A stretch of 64,000 nucleotides of DNA. Origin: Streptomyces populi. GTDB lineage: Bacteria > Actinomycetota > Actinomycetes > Streptomycetales > Streptomycetaceae. This document shows, piece after piece, positions 40,948 to 49,489 of this stretch. The position numbers and the translations under genes are program-made. The notes beneath the pieces were generated by a model, which searched no databases, had not been told where the DNA came from, and was given only the letters and a program-made list of their open reading frames with translations. Every line of letters begins with the position of its first letter. Positions within the stretch are counted from its first letter, which is position 1. The DNA lies in the NCBI RefSeq assembly GCF_002911015.1, contig NZ_KZ626868.1:1-64000 (forward strand). The letters run 5' to 3'.

Positions 40948-41400
40948 GTGGACATGGTCATCCTGGTACTCGGCGCTTTCGTCCTGGCGGGCGGCGGCCT
41001 GCTCCTCTTCGGCCTGATGTGCTTCAGCGGCGAGAGGAACGCGCTCCGTGAGGCGAGGGAACTGGAGGAGACGGGCGTCGAGGTCCCCGCGGTCCTGGTC
41101 GCCCTGGAGCCGCTGGTCCGCACCGACACCCTGCGCGCCCGCTACGAATACCCGACAGCGGACGGCTCGCAGGCCCGGCACGCCAGGGGCGTCGGCCCCA
41201 ACCCCCTGCACACCGTGGGCGAGACGTACCCGCTGGTGCGGCTGCCGCGTGTGTCGAAGAGCGTCCACATGGGCACGGTGGCCGCGGTGCGCAAGGAGCG
41301 CCGGGACCGCGAGAGGTACGTCCGCCAGGCCGTGTGGATGATGGCCCTGGGCTTCACGGCGTGCGCGACGGCAGTGACGGGCCTCGTCCTCGCTTCTTGA
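40948..41400 (+). CDS. DUF3592-like small membrane protein
   Basis: About 150 residues: an N-terminal helix (VILVLGAFVLAGGGLLLFGL), a cytoplasmic or outside segment (ETGVEVPAVLVALEPLVRTD ... YEYPTADGSQARHARG) and a C-terminal helix. This pattern fits DUF3592. Start is GTG 40948 or ATG 40954. Function unknown; it shares a domain type with its divergent neighbour. Confidence 0.65.
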   Translation: MDMVILVLGAFVLAGGGLLLFGLMCFSGERNALREARELEETGVEVPAVLVALEPLVRTDTLRARYEYPTADGSQARHARGVGPNPLHTVGETYPLVRLPRVSKSVHMGTVAAVRKERRDRERYVRQAVWMMALGFTACATAVTGLVLAS

Positions 41401-41481
41401 CCTCTTCTTCCGGCGTACTCGTCCGACCGAAAGCCCCGGCTGCGGCGAGCGGTACGGCAAAAGGCGCAGGTCCAGGTCGCG

Positions 41482-42142
41482 TTGGAGCGACGGAAACTGG
41501 TCGGGATCGGGGCGGGGCTGACGGTGCTGCCCGCCTGGTGGGCCCTGCGTCAGGTGGCGAGCGGAGCCAGGAAGGGCTGGCGCACCGACACCGCACCGCT
41601 GGAGCGGGCGTTCCCGCTGCTGGGCCCGCTCACCGAAGCCAAGTGGGTGAGCAGCCGGGACAACGACGAACGGGGCATGCCCTCGCGGGAGTTGGCGATA
41701 TCGGGCCTGGCCCGGCTGACGCCGGGGGAAACTTGCCGAGCTGACAGCGACCCATGCTTTCGTTTCCGAGGGGCCGGGCGGCGACTTCTCCTCGTGGTTC
41801 GAAAAGCCTCTCAAGGGTGAGGGGCCGAAGGATCCGCCATGGCCCCCGAGGGAGGGATACGCCTTGTCGGCGCGGAGCCGCTGCGGCCGGTCCGCGGTCG
41901 GCCACCATCCGGCCGGGCCACGTGCGGGGAGCGGAGCGAGTCGCCTCGACGAAGAGGACCTCGACCGGGCGGTCTCGGTGGACTCCACGAAGTGGTGTCC
42001 CGCCCTGTGGAGCAGCCGATCAAGCCGGCGGAACACCCAGGCAGCCGCAGGGGGCGTCGGCGCAGCCGCCCCGCGAGCAGGCCCGGCCCCCTTCTCGAGT
42101 ACGACAGCGATGGCGATGTCCGGCGGCTTTCCAACCAGGTAA
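41482..42142 (+). pseudogene. frameshifted hypothetical gene with N-terminal anchor
   Basis: The first frame encodes a membrane-anchored start (LVGIGAGLTVLPAWWALRQV) and a domain SSRDNDERGMPSRELAISGL up to ARLTPG. At the GGGGG run at 41724-41728 the conserved reading moves to the next frame (KLAELTATHAFVSEGPGGDF, then SSWFEKPLKG). The second frame is open to 42142 but soon loses protein character. It is a decayed gene, or carries a one-base homopolymer error. Confidence 0.55.
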
Positions 42143-42239
42143 TCCGTTGCGGAACGCGCGATGGATTGGCCGGGGCCCTCTTTTCGCCTGATCAGATGAG
42201 GGACCAATCCACCCCGGTGCGCAGAACCGGATTCCCCGC

Positions 42240-42986
42240 GTGAGGGACGAAGAGAAGGATCGGCGAGTACGGCTCGGTCCGCCGCGTTTGGCGCTGGGCG
42301 CGCTGAGCGGGGCGCTGACCGGCTTCGCCGCGCCGGCGGTGGCCGAGGTGGTCGCGGCAGCGGTGCGTCCGCAGTCCGGTCCGGTCGTCGCGGTGGACGG
42401 CGCCTCCATCGACGCGACGCCCGCTCCGGTCAAGGACCGGGCGGTCCGCCGCTTCGGCACCGACGACGAGCTCGTACCGCAGCTCGGCATCCTGGCCGTG
42501 CCGGCCGTGCCGGCACTGGCGTCGGGTGCATCGGCGGTGCGGTTCCGGCGGGTCGGAACCGCCGGGGTCCTCCTCTTCGGGATCGTCGGGGCGGCTGCTG
42601 CCGTCAGCCGCCCCGACGCGAGCGGCTCCGTCGACGCGCTGCCCTCCGTCGCGGGCGCCGTCGCCGGAGTTCTGCTTCTGTACGTGTTGGTGGGCCGTCT
42701 GACCGGGGTGAGGCGGTCACCGACGCCGGAGTCCATGACGGAGGAGGCCGGAGACGGTCTGCCCGGGCCCGAGAGATGGGACCGGCGGGGACTCGTCCTG
42801 GCGGCCGCGGAGAACACCCGGGACACCTGGCGCCAGTGGCCCCTTCCCCGGCAGGCAGCCAAAGGCGGTCACACCCTCACCGCCCGCGCGACCGACCACG
42901 ACGGCACCGCACAGACGGAGAGACGTACGCGCGCGATGCCTGACGGCGCCGGCGGCCGGCACTCCGTCTTCGTGACCGTGGATTGA
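42240..42986 (+). CDS. internally deleted molybdopterin-dependent (sulfite-oxidase-like) oxidoreductase
   Basis: The 248-residue frame joins two ends of a much longer enzyme. The N-terminus has the membrane helices of actinobacterial sulfite-oxidase-like proteins (ALGALSGALTGFAAPAVAEV, GVLLFGIVGAAAAVSRPDA, AGAVAGVLLLYVLVGRL). After DRRGLVLAAA it jumps to the C-terminal domain (DTWRQWPLPRQAAKGGHTLT ... HSVFVTVD). The whole cofactor-binding centre is missing, with the junction near 42812-42820, so it cannot be an active Mo enzyme. In related genomes, as I recall, this gene precedes a fasciclin lipoprotein and a SigK-type sigma factor, as here. Confidence 0.65.
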   Translation: MRDEEKDRRVRLGPPRLALGALSGALTGFAAPAVAEVVAAAVRPQSGPVVAVDGASIDATPAPVKDRAVRRFGTDDELVPQLGILAVPAVPALASGASAVRFRRVGTAGVLLFGIVGAAAAVSRPDASGSVDALPSVAGAVAGVLLLYVLVGRLTGVRRSPTPESMTEEAGDGLPGPERWDRRGLVLAAAENTRDTWRQWPLPRQAAKGGHTLTARATDHDGTAQTERRTRAMPDGAGGRHSVFVTVD

Positions 42987-43094
42987 CCCTCCACCCTCCC
43001 CAACCACGAGGGTCTCGGGCCCTTTTCGAGACCCACCCTTTCCGCAACCCCGAACGCAGCCGCATCGTGCTGCGCCGTTCCACAGGAGAACATG

Positions 43095-43769
43095 ATGAAC
43101 ACGCGTACCCGTCGTTCCACCGGCCTTCTCGCCGCCGCCGCCGTGATTCCCCTGGCCCTGACCGCCTGTTCCAGCGGTGGCGGCGACTCGGGCACGTCCG
43201 ATTCCGCCGGCACGGCGGCAGCCGCGGCGACGAAGAGCGGTGACGACATGGCCGGTTCGAGCGGTAGTGCGAGCAGCAGCGCGAGCAGCACGGACCAGCC
43301 GTTCGGGCCCGCCTGCGCCTCCGTTCCGAAGGACGGCGCCGGCTCCTTCGACGGCATGGCCAAGGACCCGGTCGCCACCGCCGCCTCCAACAACCCGGAG
43401 CTCTCCACCCTCGTGACGGCGGTGAAGAAGGCGGGCCTGGTCGACACGCTCAACAACGCCCAGAACATCACCGTGTTCGCGCCGACGAACGACGCCTTCG
43501 CCAAGATCCCGAAGGCGACCCTGGACAAGGTCCTCAACGACAAGGAGCAGCTGACGAAGATCCTCACCTACCACGTCGTCGGCCAGAGGCTCACCCCGAA
43601 GGACCTGGAGAACGGCTCCTTCACGACCCTGGAGAAGTCGAAGCTGACGACCTCCGGCTCCGGTGAGTCCTACACGGTCAACGACTCCGCCGAGGTCGTC
43701 TGCGGCAACGTGAAGACCGCCAACGCCAACGTCTACGTCATCGACACCGTCCTGATGCCCAAGAGCTGA
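43095..43769 (+). CDS. fasciclin (FAS1) domain lipoprotein
   Basis: A 224-residue lipoprotein. The signal peptide ends in the lipobox LTAC near residue 25; a Ser/Gly/Ala-rich linker follows, then one FAS1 domain (residues 85-224: NNPELSTLVTAVKKAGLVDT, ITVFAPTNDAFAKIP, LTYHVVGQRLTP, ANVYVIDTVLMP). It resembles mycobacterial MPT70/MPT83, which are SigK targets. ATG 43095 is chosen over 43092 because AGGAG then has proper spacing. Its expected sigma and anti-sigma genes are reduced to a scar downstream. Confidence 0.9.
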   Translation: MNTRTRRSTGLLAAAAVIPLALTACSSGGGDSGTSDSAGTAAAAATKSGDDMAGSSGSASSSASSTDQPFGPACASVPKDGAGSFDGMAKDPVATAASNNPELSTLVTAVKKAGLVDTLNNAQNITVFAPTNDAFAKIPKATLDKVLNDKEQLTKILTYHVVGQRLTPKDLENGSFTTLEKSKLTTSGSGESYTVNDSAEVVCGNVKTANANVYVIDTVLMPKS

Positions 43770-43859
43770 CACCTGTGCCGCCGGGGCGCACGCTTTGCCC
43801 GGTCGCCCTCAGGGGAGCGATGCGAGCGGCGTGCGTTCCTTTGCCCCCGCACGACAGGA

Positions 43860-44139
43860 GGCGTGCGCACCGTGGAGGTCAGGGCCAGAGCCAGAGCCGG
43901 ACGCCCGGCGGTGGCCGTGAACTCCGCGACCCCTGCGCGCACGCCTCGCACCCGGTCAGGTGACGCTCGAAGGCGGCACGTTCCTCGTCGTGGAGCGCGT
44001 GCACCGCGTGGGCGCCTGTCAGAGCGTGCGCATCCTTCGTGGTCAAACGTCGTACCCGCTCCGGCTCCAGGCGCCTCTCGACCTGCTCGGTCACCTCGTC
44101 GTACGCCTGCTGATGCTCGAGCCGGGCGGCCTTGCGGTC
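43860..44139 (-). pseudogene. fused sigK/rskA deletion scar
   Basis: Read on the minus strand, 44139-44047 matches the linker and start of region 4 of a SigK-type ECF sigma factor (AARLEHQQAYDEVTEQVERR, LEPERVRR). In the same frame it jumps to the N-terminus of an RskA-type anti-sigma factor (LTTKDAHALTGAHAVHALHD, ERHLTGCEAC). After the Cys motif a frameshift moves the homology to another frame (GVAEFTATAGRPALALALTS) and it ends. Most of sigma region 4 and the anti-sigma membrane part are gone. Position beside the fasciclin gene supports the identity. Confidence 0.65.
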
Positions 44140-44225
44140 ACCTCCGCCGGCGCGGAGGTGACCGCGGTTCAGGGAGATCGTGTTCCCGGGCGTCGTGTGC
44201 TCTTCGCGCGAACGGGGGCTGTGCA
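44134..44225. CRISPR. CRISPR-like relic C
   Basis: GCGGTCACCTCCGC-CGGC-GCGGAGGTGACCGC (44134-44165) is a palindrome of two 3' repeat halves like those in arrays A and B. Starting at 44197, GTGCTCTTCGCGCGAACGGG matches the repeat 5' part (18 of 22 positions), then degrades. The gap between the 30-nt core (to 44164) and 44197 is exactly 32 nt. It touches the sigK scar. It is too degenerate to be functional. Confidence 0.4.
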
Positions 44226-44271
44226 CCGAGCCGCCGAGCGGATGGGGAAGAGGGCGTGTCCGGTGGAGGGG

Positions 44272-44805
44272 TCAGGGGCAGGGGTTGCAGACGAGGTAGC
44301 CGTCGACGCGGGTGAGCCAGCCCGAGGCGGGGTCCGGGGGGAGGACGTGACCGAGGTTGTCGGCACGGACCTCGCCGATCCACTGGTCGTGCTGGTACTC
44401 GTGGTTGATCAGTGCGAGCAGCAGGTGATTGGCGACGATGGTCAGCTGGGTGGGGGCGCCTACCCTGCCGGTGGCGATGTCGCCGATGCGGGCGTGGACG
44501 CGTTCGGCGACGGTGTCACGGAAGGTGGTGAGCCGTTCGACGGTGGGCAGTGCGCCGCGGAACTTCTCCGGGTTGGCCGAGTCCATGAGCGCGTCCAGTT
44601 CCGGGTCGGGGCTGGGCTCGGCGGCGGTGAGGTTGCGGATCATGAAGTGGGCGACGTGGGCCTGGTGACCCAGGTGCCAGCCGATGGCGCTCGAGTTCTC
44701 GTGCGGGCGCCAGGTCACCTCGTCCGGGGTGAGGTCCTTCCACAGCTCGTCGGTGTAGGCGCGGGCCCGGTCGTACTCACGCAGCAGTGCGTTGATGTCG
44801 TGCAT
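44272..44805 (-). CDS. DinB-superfamily protein
   Basis: A 177-residue four-helix-bundle protein of the DinB/YfiT type: MHDINALLREYDRARAYTDE, AIGWHLGHQAHVAHF and LLLALINHEYQHDQWIGEV, with histidines able to bind a metal (HLGH, HEYQH). The family includes thiol-dependent metalloenzymes and stress proteins; the exact reaction is unknown. Start at ATG 44805. Confidence 0.85.
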   Translation of the reverse strand: MHDINALLREYDRARAYTDELWKDLTPDEVTWRPHENSSAIGWHLGHQAHVAHFMIRNLTAAEPSPDPELDALMDSANPEKFRGALPTVERLTTFRDTVAERVHARIGDIATGRVGAPTQLTIVANHLLLALINHEYQHDQWIGEVRADNLGHVLPPDPASGWLTRVDGYLVCNPCP

Positions 44806-45110
44806 GATGCCACCCTGCCTTCAGTCGACGTCGTGGAGGCGGATCTCGAGGTCCGTCTCCGGCAGCGGTGACAGGCCGCCGACCACGTCACGGACGAGGA
44901 GCTCCTTGCCGGCGGCGTTCTCTCCCTCGCCCTCCTGACCGCGGTCGCCGCGACCGCCCACCGCCGGTGAACCGTTCCTGCGGACCGAGCGGGAGCGAGT
45001 TCCGTTTCCGGACCTCACGCCCGGTCGGATGATCTTTTCCGGCCCGTTGATCGTGGATCCGGCCTTCGCGGCTGTTCCGGCTCTGGGCAGCGGTCTCGAG
45101 GGGGTGGCCG
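44806..45110. other. intergenic stretch, possible gene debris
   Basis: No gene is supported. On the minus strand a frame ends with a protein-like tail (ENAAGKELLVRDVVGGLSPL ... DLEIRLHDVD, stop at 44821) but upstream it has no domain or start, so it may be the 3' end of a deleted gene. Confidence 0.35.
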
Positions 45111-46493
45111 TCACCACCCGGTACGCAGCAGGTGGTTGAGGAGGAGTGCGAGCGCCGCCTGGGCCACGAGCCAGGCGCGGGGGCGGGTGAGGAGCGCGCA
45201 GGAGGGGAGGAGCCACAGCGCGAAGGGGAGCCAGATACGTTCCGTCTCCGCCTTGCTCATCCCGGAGAGGTCGGCGACCAGCAGGGAGAGGACGGCGACG
45301 GTGACAAGGAGCGCGAGGCGCCCGGTACCGCGGTCCGCGGGGTCCCGCCGCAGCAGGACGGTCCCCGTACGCCGCAGTCCCGCCGCCGTCGCCAGACCCG
45401 TGATCAGGACCGTGCAGGCGAGATTCGCCCACACCCAGTACGCGTACGGGCGCACTCCGCCCGCGCCCTGGAAGTACCGCGTGACCAGCAGCCGGTACGC
45501 CTCCCACCAGTCGAATCCGGCGAGCGTGAAGACCACCGGGACCACGGCCGCCCCCGCGGACATCGCCACCAGCAGCATCGGCCGTCTCCGCACCCCGTGC
45601 CGCCCGAGCCACAGCACGGCTGCCGCGATCAGCCCGATGAGGGTGAGGCCGTAGGACAGGTAGCAGGTCAGGCCGAACAGGAGCCCGCCCGCGCCGGCCG
45701 CGGTCAGGGAACCCCGGGTGACGGCCAGTGCGAGCAGTGCCACGGACCAGGCCGCCACGGCGGCGAAGTAGGCGTCCGCCGAGGTGCCCGCCCACACCGC
45801 TGCCGGGGCGAGCACCAGGAACGGGGCGGCCCGGCGCGCGAGGACTTCCCCGGCCAGCGTCCGCACCGTGACGAGCACCGCCGTGCAGGCCGTCGCGCCG
45901 ACGGTGATGCACCAGGCCCCGGCCCAGCCACCGCCGTGCAGCCCGACGCGGTCGAGCAGGACGAAGGTGAGGGTGGCGGCCGGGGGGTGTCCGGCGATGT
46001 GCGCGGGCCAGTTGTCGGGGGAGTGGAGCAGGATGTGGTGGGTGAAGTCCCTCAGGGTGCCGGGGATGTCGTGGAAGCGGTCGATGCCCTGGAGGTACTC
46101 GTGGCGCGTGGTGAGGCGCCCGGCGACGCCCCGCTGCCAGCCGTCGATCAGCGCGAGGCCGAAGGTCCACGCCAGGGACGTGGCCCACGCCGTCAGGAGC
46201 AGGGGCCGCCAGCGGAGACGGGCCGCGAGGGCCGGGCCGTACGCCACGGTGGCCGCCGCGACGAGCACGGCCGCCGGGGTGCCGGGACCCATGTGCGGTC
46301 CCCAGGACGCCAGCAGCGGTGGCCAGTCGACGCGGAGCGTGTGATCGGTGTCCTGGATGCGGCGGCCGATCAGCACGGCCGCCGTCACGAGCGCGGTGGC
46401 GGCCCCGGCGGCGTACAGGTCGCGGCGCAGATCGCGGAGGGAGTCGCCGTCGTGCGGGATGCGCGCCTCGGCGGAGGGCAGGGTGCGGGTCAC
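45111..46493 (-). CDS. polytopic membrane protein, GT-C glycosyltransferase-like
   Basis: A 460-residue protein with about eleven hydrophobic helices. The outside loop after helix 4 holds HEYLQGIDRFHDIPGTLRDF, HILLHSPDNWPAHIAGHPPA, and later loops FDWWEAYRLLVTRYFQG and GMSKAETERIW. This layout matches conserved actinobacterial GT-C-like proteins that act on lipid-linked sugars. GTG at 46493. It is divergent from the molybdenum oxidoreductase operon, across 113 bp. Confidence 0.72.
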   Translation of the reverse strand: MTRTLPSAEARIPHDGDSLRDLRRDLYAAGAATALVTAAVLIGRRIQDTDHTLRVDWPPLLASWGPHMGPGTPAAVLVAAATVAYGPALAARLRWRPLLLTAWATSLAWTFGLALIDGWQRGVAGRLTTRHEYLQGIDRFHDIPGTLRDFTHHILLHSPDNWPAHIAGHPPAATLTFVLLDRVGLHGGGWAGAWCITVGATACTAVLVTVRTLAGEVLARRAAPFLVLAPAAVWAGTSADAYFAAVAAWSVALLALAVTRGSLTAAGAGGLLFGLTCYLSYGLTLIGLIAAAVLWLGRHGVRRRPMLLVAMSAGAAVVPVVFTLAGFDWWEAYRLLVTRYFQGAGGVRPYAYWVWANLACTVLITGLATAAGLRRTGTVLLRRDPADRGTGRLALLVTVAVLSLLVADLSGMSKAETERIWLPFALWLLPSCALLTRPRAWLVAQAALALLLNHLLRTGW

Positions 46494-46606
46494 ACCGGCA
46501 CGCTAGGCCGACCGACGGGAAGCGGGCTGCCGACCGGGCCGGACGTCAGCGTTTCGTCACAGGTCGGGGAGCCCTTCCAGGGGGTGCCAGGACCTACGGT
46601 CGGATC

Positions 46607-47836
46607 ATGCGAGACGATCCACGGCTCCCCTTCTCCCCACGGTTCTGGCGCAGCCCCCTGCGCGGCCCCTGGTTCACGTCCGTGCTGGGCCTCGTCCTGC
46701 TCGTCGGCATCACGGTGCTGTTCGTGACGGGTCTGGTCTCGTACGCCGCCTACAACCCGGACCTGTCACCGGTGAACGACAAGACCCCCGACAAGGGCGT
46801 CCTCGGCTTCTACCTCTTCGCCTGGCCGACGAGCCCGCACTGGCTGTACCGGCTCACCCAGGGCCTCCACGTCACGCTCGGCATCACCCTGATCCCCGTC
46901 CTGCTCGCCAAGCTGTGGTCGGTGGTGCCGAGGCTGTTCGCACTGCCCCCGGCCCGCTCGCTCACGCACGCGCTGGAGCGGCTGTCGCTGGTGCTGCTGG
47001 TGGGCGGCGGACTCTTCGAGTTCGTGACCGGAGTCCTGAACGTCCAGCTCGACTACGTCTTCCCGGGCTCGTTCTACGTGCTGCACTTCTACGGGGCATG
47101 GGTGTTCTTCGCGGCCTTCGTGGCCCACGCGCTGCTGAAGACGCCCACGGCGCTGCGCAATCTGCGGCGGTCGCGGGAGGAGCGGAACGACCTGGTGTCC
47201 CCGGCCCCCGCGGAGCCGACGGTCTCCCGGCGAGGCGCCCTGTGGTTCGTCGGGGGCGGTTCGCTGCTGCTGTTCTCGACGACGGTCGGACAGAGCTTCG
47301 ACTGGTTGCGCCGCACGGCCCTCCTCGCGCCGCACGGCGGCGCCGACCCCGGTACCGGCCCGAACGGCTTCCAGATCAACAAGACCGCCGCGTACGCCGG
47401 CATCGACCCGGCGGAGACGAGCGAGGACGCCTGGCGGCTCGTCATCACCGGACGCACCGGCACCGTCCGCCTCAGCCGCGCCCAGCTCGACGAACTCCCC
47501 TCGCACAGCGCGGCGTTGCCCATCGCCTGCGTCGAGGGCTGGTCGACCTCCGACCAGTGGTGGCGCGGGGTCCGGCTGCGCGACCTCGCGGCGCTCGTCG
47601 GCTACGACGGCGATCCGCCCGATCTGTTCGTCGAGTCCCTCCAGCGGCACGGTGCCTTCCGCCGCGCGGCCCTGCGCGCCAACCAGGTGGCCGACCCGCG
47701 TTCCCTGCTCGCCCTGTACGTCAACGGTGAGGAGCTGTCCCCCGACCACGGCCACCCGGCGCGGATCATCGTGCCCGCGGCGCCCGGTGTGCTGAACACC
47801 AAATGGGTGGCCCGGCTGACGTTCGGAGACCTGTGA
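46607..47836 (+). CDS. cytochrome b561-like/molybdopterin-dependent oxidoreductase fusion
   Basis: A 409-residue membrane enzyme. Residues 30-200 form four helices with spaced histidines (YRLTQGLHVTLG, VLHFYGAWVFFAAFVAHALL), like a di-haem b561 anchor. Residues 265-409 form a sulfite-oxidase-type Mo-cofactor domain, with C308 in PIACVEGWSTSDQWWRGVRL as the likely Mo ligand and DHGHPARIIVPAAPG typical of the family. Substrate unknown. Followed with 1-nt overlap by a small membrane gene. The ribosome site before ATG 46607 is weak. Confidence 0.82.
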   Translation: MRDDPRLPFSPRFWRSPLRGPWFTSVLGLVLLVGITVLFVTGLVSYAAYNPDLSPVNDKTPDKGVLGFYLFAWPTSPHWLYRLTQGLHVTLGITLIPVLLAKLWSVVPRLFALPPARSLTHALERLSLVLLVGGGLFEFVTGVLNVQLDYVFPGSFYVLHFYGAWVFFAAFVAHALLKTPTALRNLRRSREERNDLVSPAPAEPTVSRRGALWFVGGGSLLLFSTTVGQSFDWLRRTALLAPHGGADPGTGPNGFQINKTAAYAGIDPAETSEDAWRLVITGRTGTVRLSRAQLDELPSHSAALPIACVEGWSTSDQWWRGVRLRDLAALVGYDGDPPDLFVESLQRHGAFRRAALRANQVADPRSLLALYVNGEELSPDHGHPARIIVPAAPGVLNTKWVARLTFGDL

Positions 47837-48279
47837 TGCGCCACCGGATCGCGATCGGGGGCCCCTTCGCCCTCCTGCTGCTCCTCTGCTCGTTCGCACT
47901 CGCCGCCTACGCGGGCGTGCGTCTCCTCGCCGACGACTGGTCCCGCGTGGCGCTGTGGATCGTCGGGGCCGCGGTACTGCACGACCTCGTCCTGCTGCCC
48001 CTGTACGCGGCGGCGGACCGGGTGATCGTAGGAGGGCTCGGCACCCGGACGATGTACGTCCGGGTGCCCGCCGCCCTCTCCGGCCTGCTGCTGCTCGTGT
48101 GGTTCCCGCTGATCTCCGGCATGACGGCCGCGCGTTACCGGTCGGCCACCGGACTGTCGCCGGACGGCTTCCTCGCCCGCTGGCTGCTGATCACGGCCGC
48201 CCTCTTCGCCGGCTCGGCGCTGCTGCTGGTGGTGCGGGTGCGCAGGGCGAGGAAGCGACGGCCCCCGGCCGACCACTGA
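47836..48279 (+). CDS. four-helix membrane protein
   Basis: A 147-residue protein with four transmembrane helices (GPFALLLLLCSFALAAYAGV, ALWIVGAAVLHDLVLLPLYA, LSGLLLLVWFPLISG, LLITAALFAGSALLLVV) and a basic tail. It starts in the stop of the oxidoreductase gene (TGATG), so it is probably a partner subunit or assembly factor. Its last 145 bp are antisense to the convergent methyltransferase gene. Confidence 0.72.
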   Translation: MRHRIAIGGPFALLLLLCSFALAAYAGVRLLADDWSRVALWIVGAAVLHDLVLLPLYAAADRVIVGGLGTRTMYVRVPAALSGLLLLVWFPLISGMTAARYRSATGLSPDGFLARWLLITAALFAGSALLLVVRVRRARKRRPPADH

Positions 48280-48875
48280 CCGGCCGGCTCCCACCCCCGC
48301 GCGTAGCGCAGCAGGGCGGGGGTGCCGAGCCGGGCCCACGGGAAGGGAGCTCCGGCGGCGCTGCCGGCGTCGGTGATGCGGACGCGGACGCGTTCGTCGA
48401 CGTCCTGCGGCGCGGTCTCGGCGAGCAGCAGTCCGCGCGGTCGCAGCAGCCCGGCCACCCGGTTCAGGAGCGCCGACGGGTCGCCCCCGATGCCGATGTT
48501 GCCGTCCATCAGCAGGACGGTGCCCCAGCGGCCCTCGCGGGGCAGCGGATCGAACACCGAGCGCCGCAGCGCCCGGCCCCCGAGCCGCACCGTGTGCTCG
48601 ACCGCGGCCCCGCTCACGTCGATGCCCAGGGCGGTCCGTCCCCGCCCGGCGAGTTCGGCGACCAGCCGCCCCGGTCCGCATCCGACGTCCAGCACGGCGC
48701 CCTCGCACCGGTCCAGGACGTCCTGGTCGACGGCGTCGGCACGCGCGCACCACCGTTCCACCTCCAGCGGCAGCAGCCAGCCGTCGGCGCGGCGCAGGAA
48801 CAACGGCCCCCGCCCGGCGTGCAGGGCGGCCTCGTAGGAGTCGGCGGTGGCCCAGGGCGGCACGGTGGTGCTCAT
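48135..48875 (-). CDS. class I SAM-dependent methyltransferase
   Basis: A 246-residue enzyme with the SAM motif AVLDVGCGPGRLVAELAGRG, then ALGIDVSGAAVEHTVRLGG and a hydrophobic strand WGTVLLMDGNIGIGG. Substrate unknown. It is the last gene of a three-gene minus-strand operon, with a 4-bp overlap (start 48875, upstream stop 48872). The final 48 codons are antisense to the membrane-protein gene and look non-conserved. Confidence 0.8.
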   Translation of the reverse strand: MSTTVPPWATADSYEAALHAGRGPLFLRRADGWLLPLEVERWCARADAVDQDVLDRCEGAVLDVGCGPGRLVAELAGRGRTALGIDVSGAAVEHTVRLGGRALRRSVFDPLPREGRWGTVLLMDGNIGIGGDPSALLNRVAGLLRPRGLLLAETAPQDVDERVRVRITDAGSAAGAPFPWARLGTPALLRYARGWEPAGQWSAGGRRFLALRTRTTSSSAEPAKRAAVISSQRARKPSGDSPVADR

Positions 48876-49489
48876 CGGCGGCCCGCCGCAGCACACCGTG
48901 CGAGGTGCGTCGCGAACCTGCCTCGCGGGGCCAGGACGGCGGCCGCGTGCGCGTCCGCGGCGGTGTCCACGTCCCGTAGACAGGGCAGGTCACGCACCCG
49001 CAGCCCGGCGGCGACGAGCCGCTCCCGCTGCACGGTCCCGGTCACCGGCGTCGACATGGGCACGCCCCGCAGCAGACGGGGGTCGGGCTCGGCCAGCCCG
49101 AGCGCCCAGAAGCCGCCGTCCTGGGCCGGGCCGAACCAGGCGTCGCAGCCGTCGAAGTCCACGGTGAGCAGTTCCGGAGTCACCTGCGGTGTGTCCATCC
49201 CGATGAGCAGGGCGGGACCGTCACAGCGGTCGAAGGCGTCCGCCAGCCGTTCGTCCAGCCCGCCCGCGCACTGCGGCAGGACGTCGAATCCGGGCGGCAG
49301 CCAGGGGCCGGGGGCGCCGTCGAGGACGAGGACCCGCCGTGAGGCCGGCGCGGCGGCGACCGTCTGCAGGGTGTCGGCGAGGGCCGCCTCCGCGAGCTCC
49401 GCGGCCTCCTTCGGGGTGAACGGAGGGGTGAGCCGGGTCTTGACCCGGCCCGGCAGGGGTTCCTTGGCGATGACGAGCAGTGTGGTCAC
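48872..49489 (-). CDS. DUF2064 nucleotidyltransferase-like glycosyltransferase
   Basis: A 205-residue GT-A-fold protein of the DUF2064 family: VIAKEPLPGRVKTRLTPPFT (nucleotide-binding start), ALLIGMDTPQVTPELL (DxD-like position) and DAWFGPAQDGGFWALGL. Members sit beside GT2 enzymes. Start GTG 49489 overlaps the GT2 stop by 4 bp, so the two are coupled. Its probable job is sugar transfer or activation with that GT2 protein. Confidence 0.85.
   Translation of the reverse strand: MTTLLVIAKEPLPGRVKTRLTPPFTPKEAAELAEAALADTLQTVAAAPASRRVLVLDGAPGPWLPPGFDVLPQCAGGLDERLADAFDRCDGPALLIGMDTPQVTPELLTVDFDGCDAWFGPAQDGGFWALGLAEPDPRLLRGVPMSTPVTGTVQRERLVAAGLRVRDLPCLRDVDTAADAHAAAVLAPRGRFATHLARCAAAGRR

Noticed and set aside
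40888..42207. N-terminal extension of the minus-strand DUF3592-like gene to about 725 codons
   Set aside because: The extension is antisense to a second DUF3592-like gene and a frameshifted gene; the domain begins at 40887.
44806..45110. Possible plus- or minus-strand gene remnants
   Set aside because: Protein-like snippets exist on both strands but none has a start, domain or length sufficient for a call.
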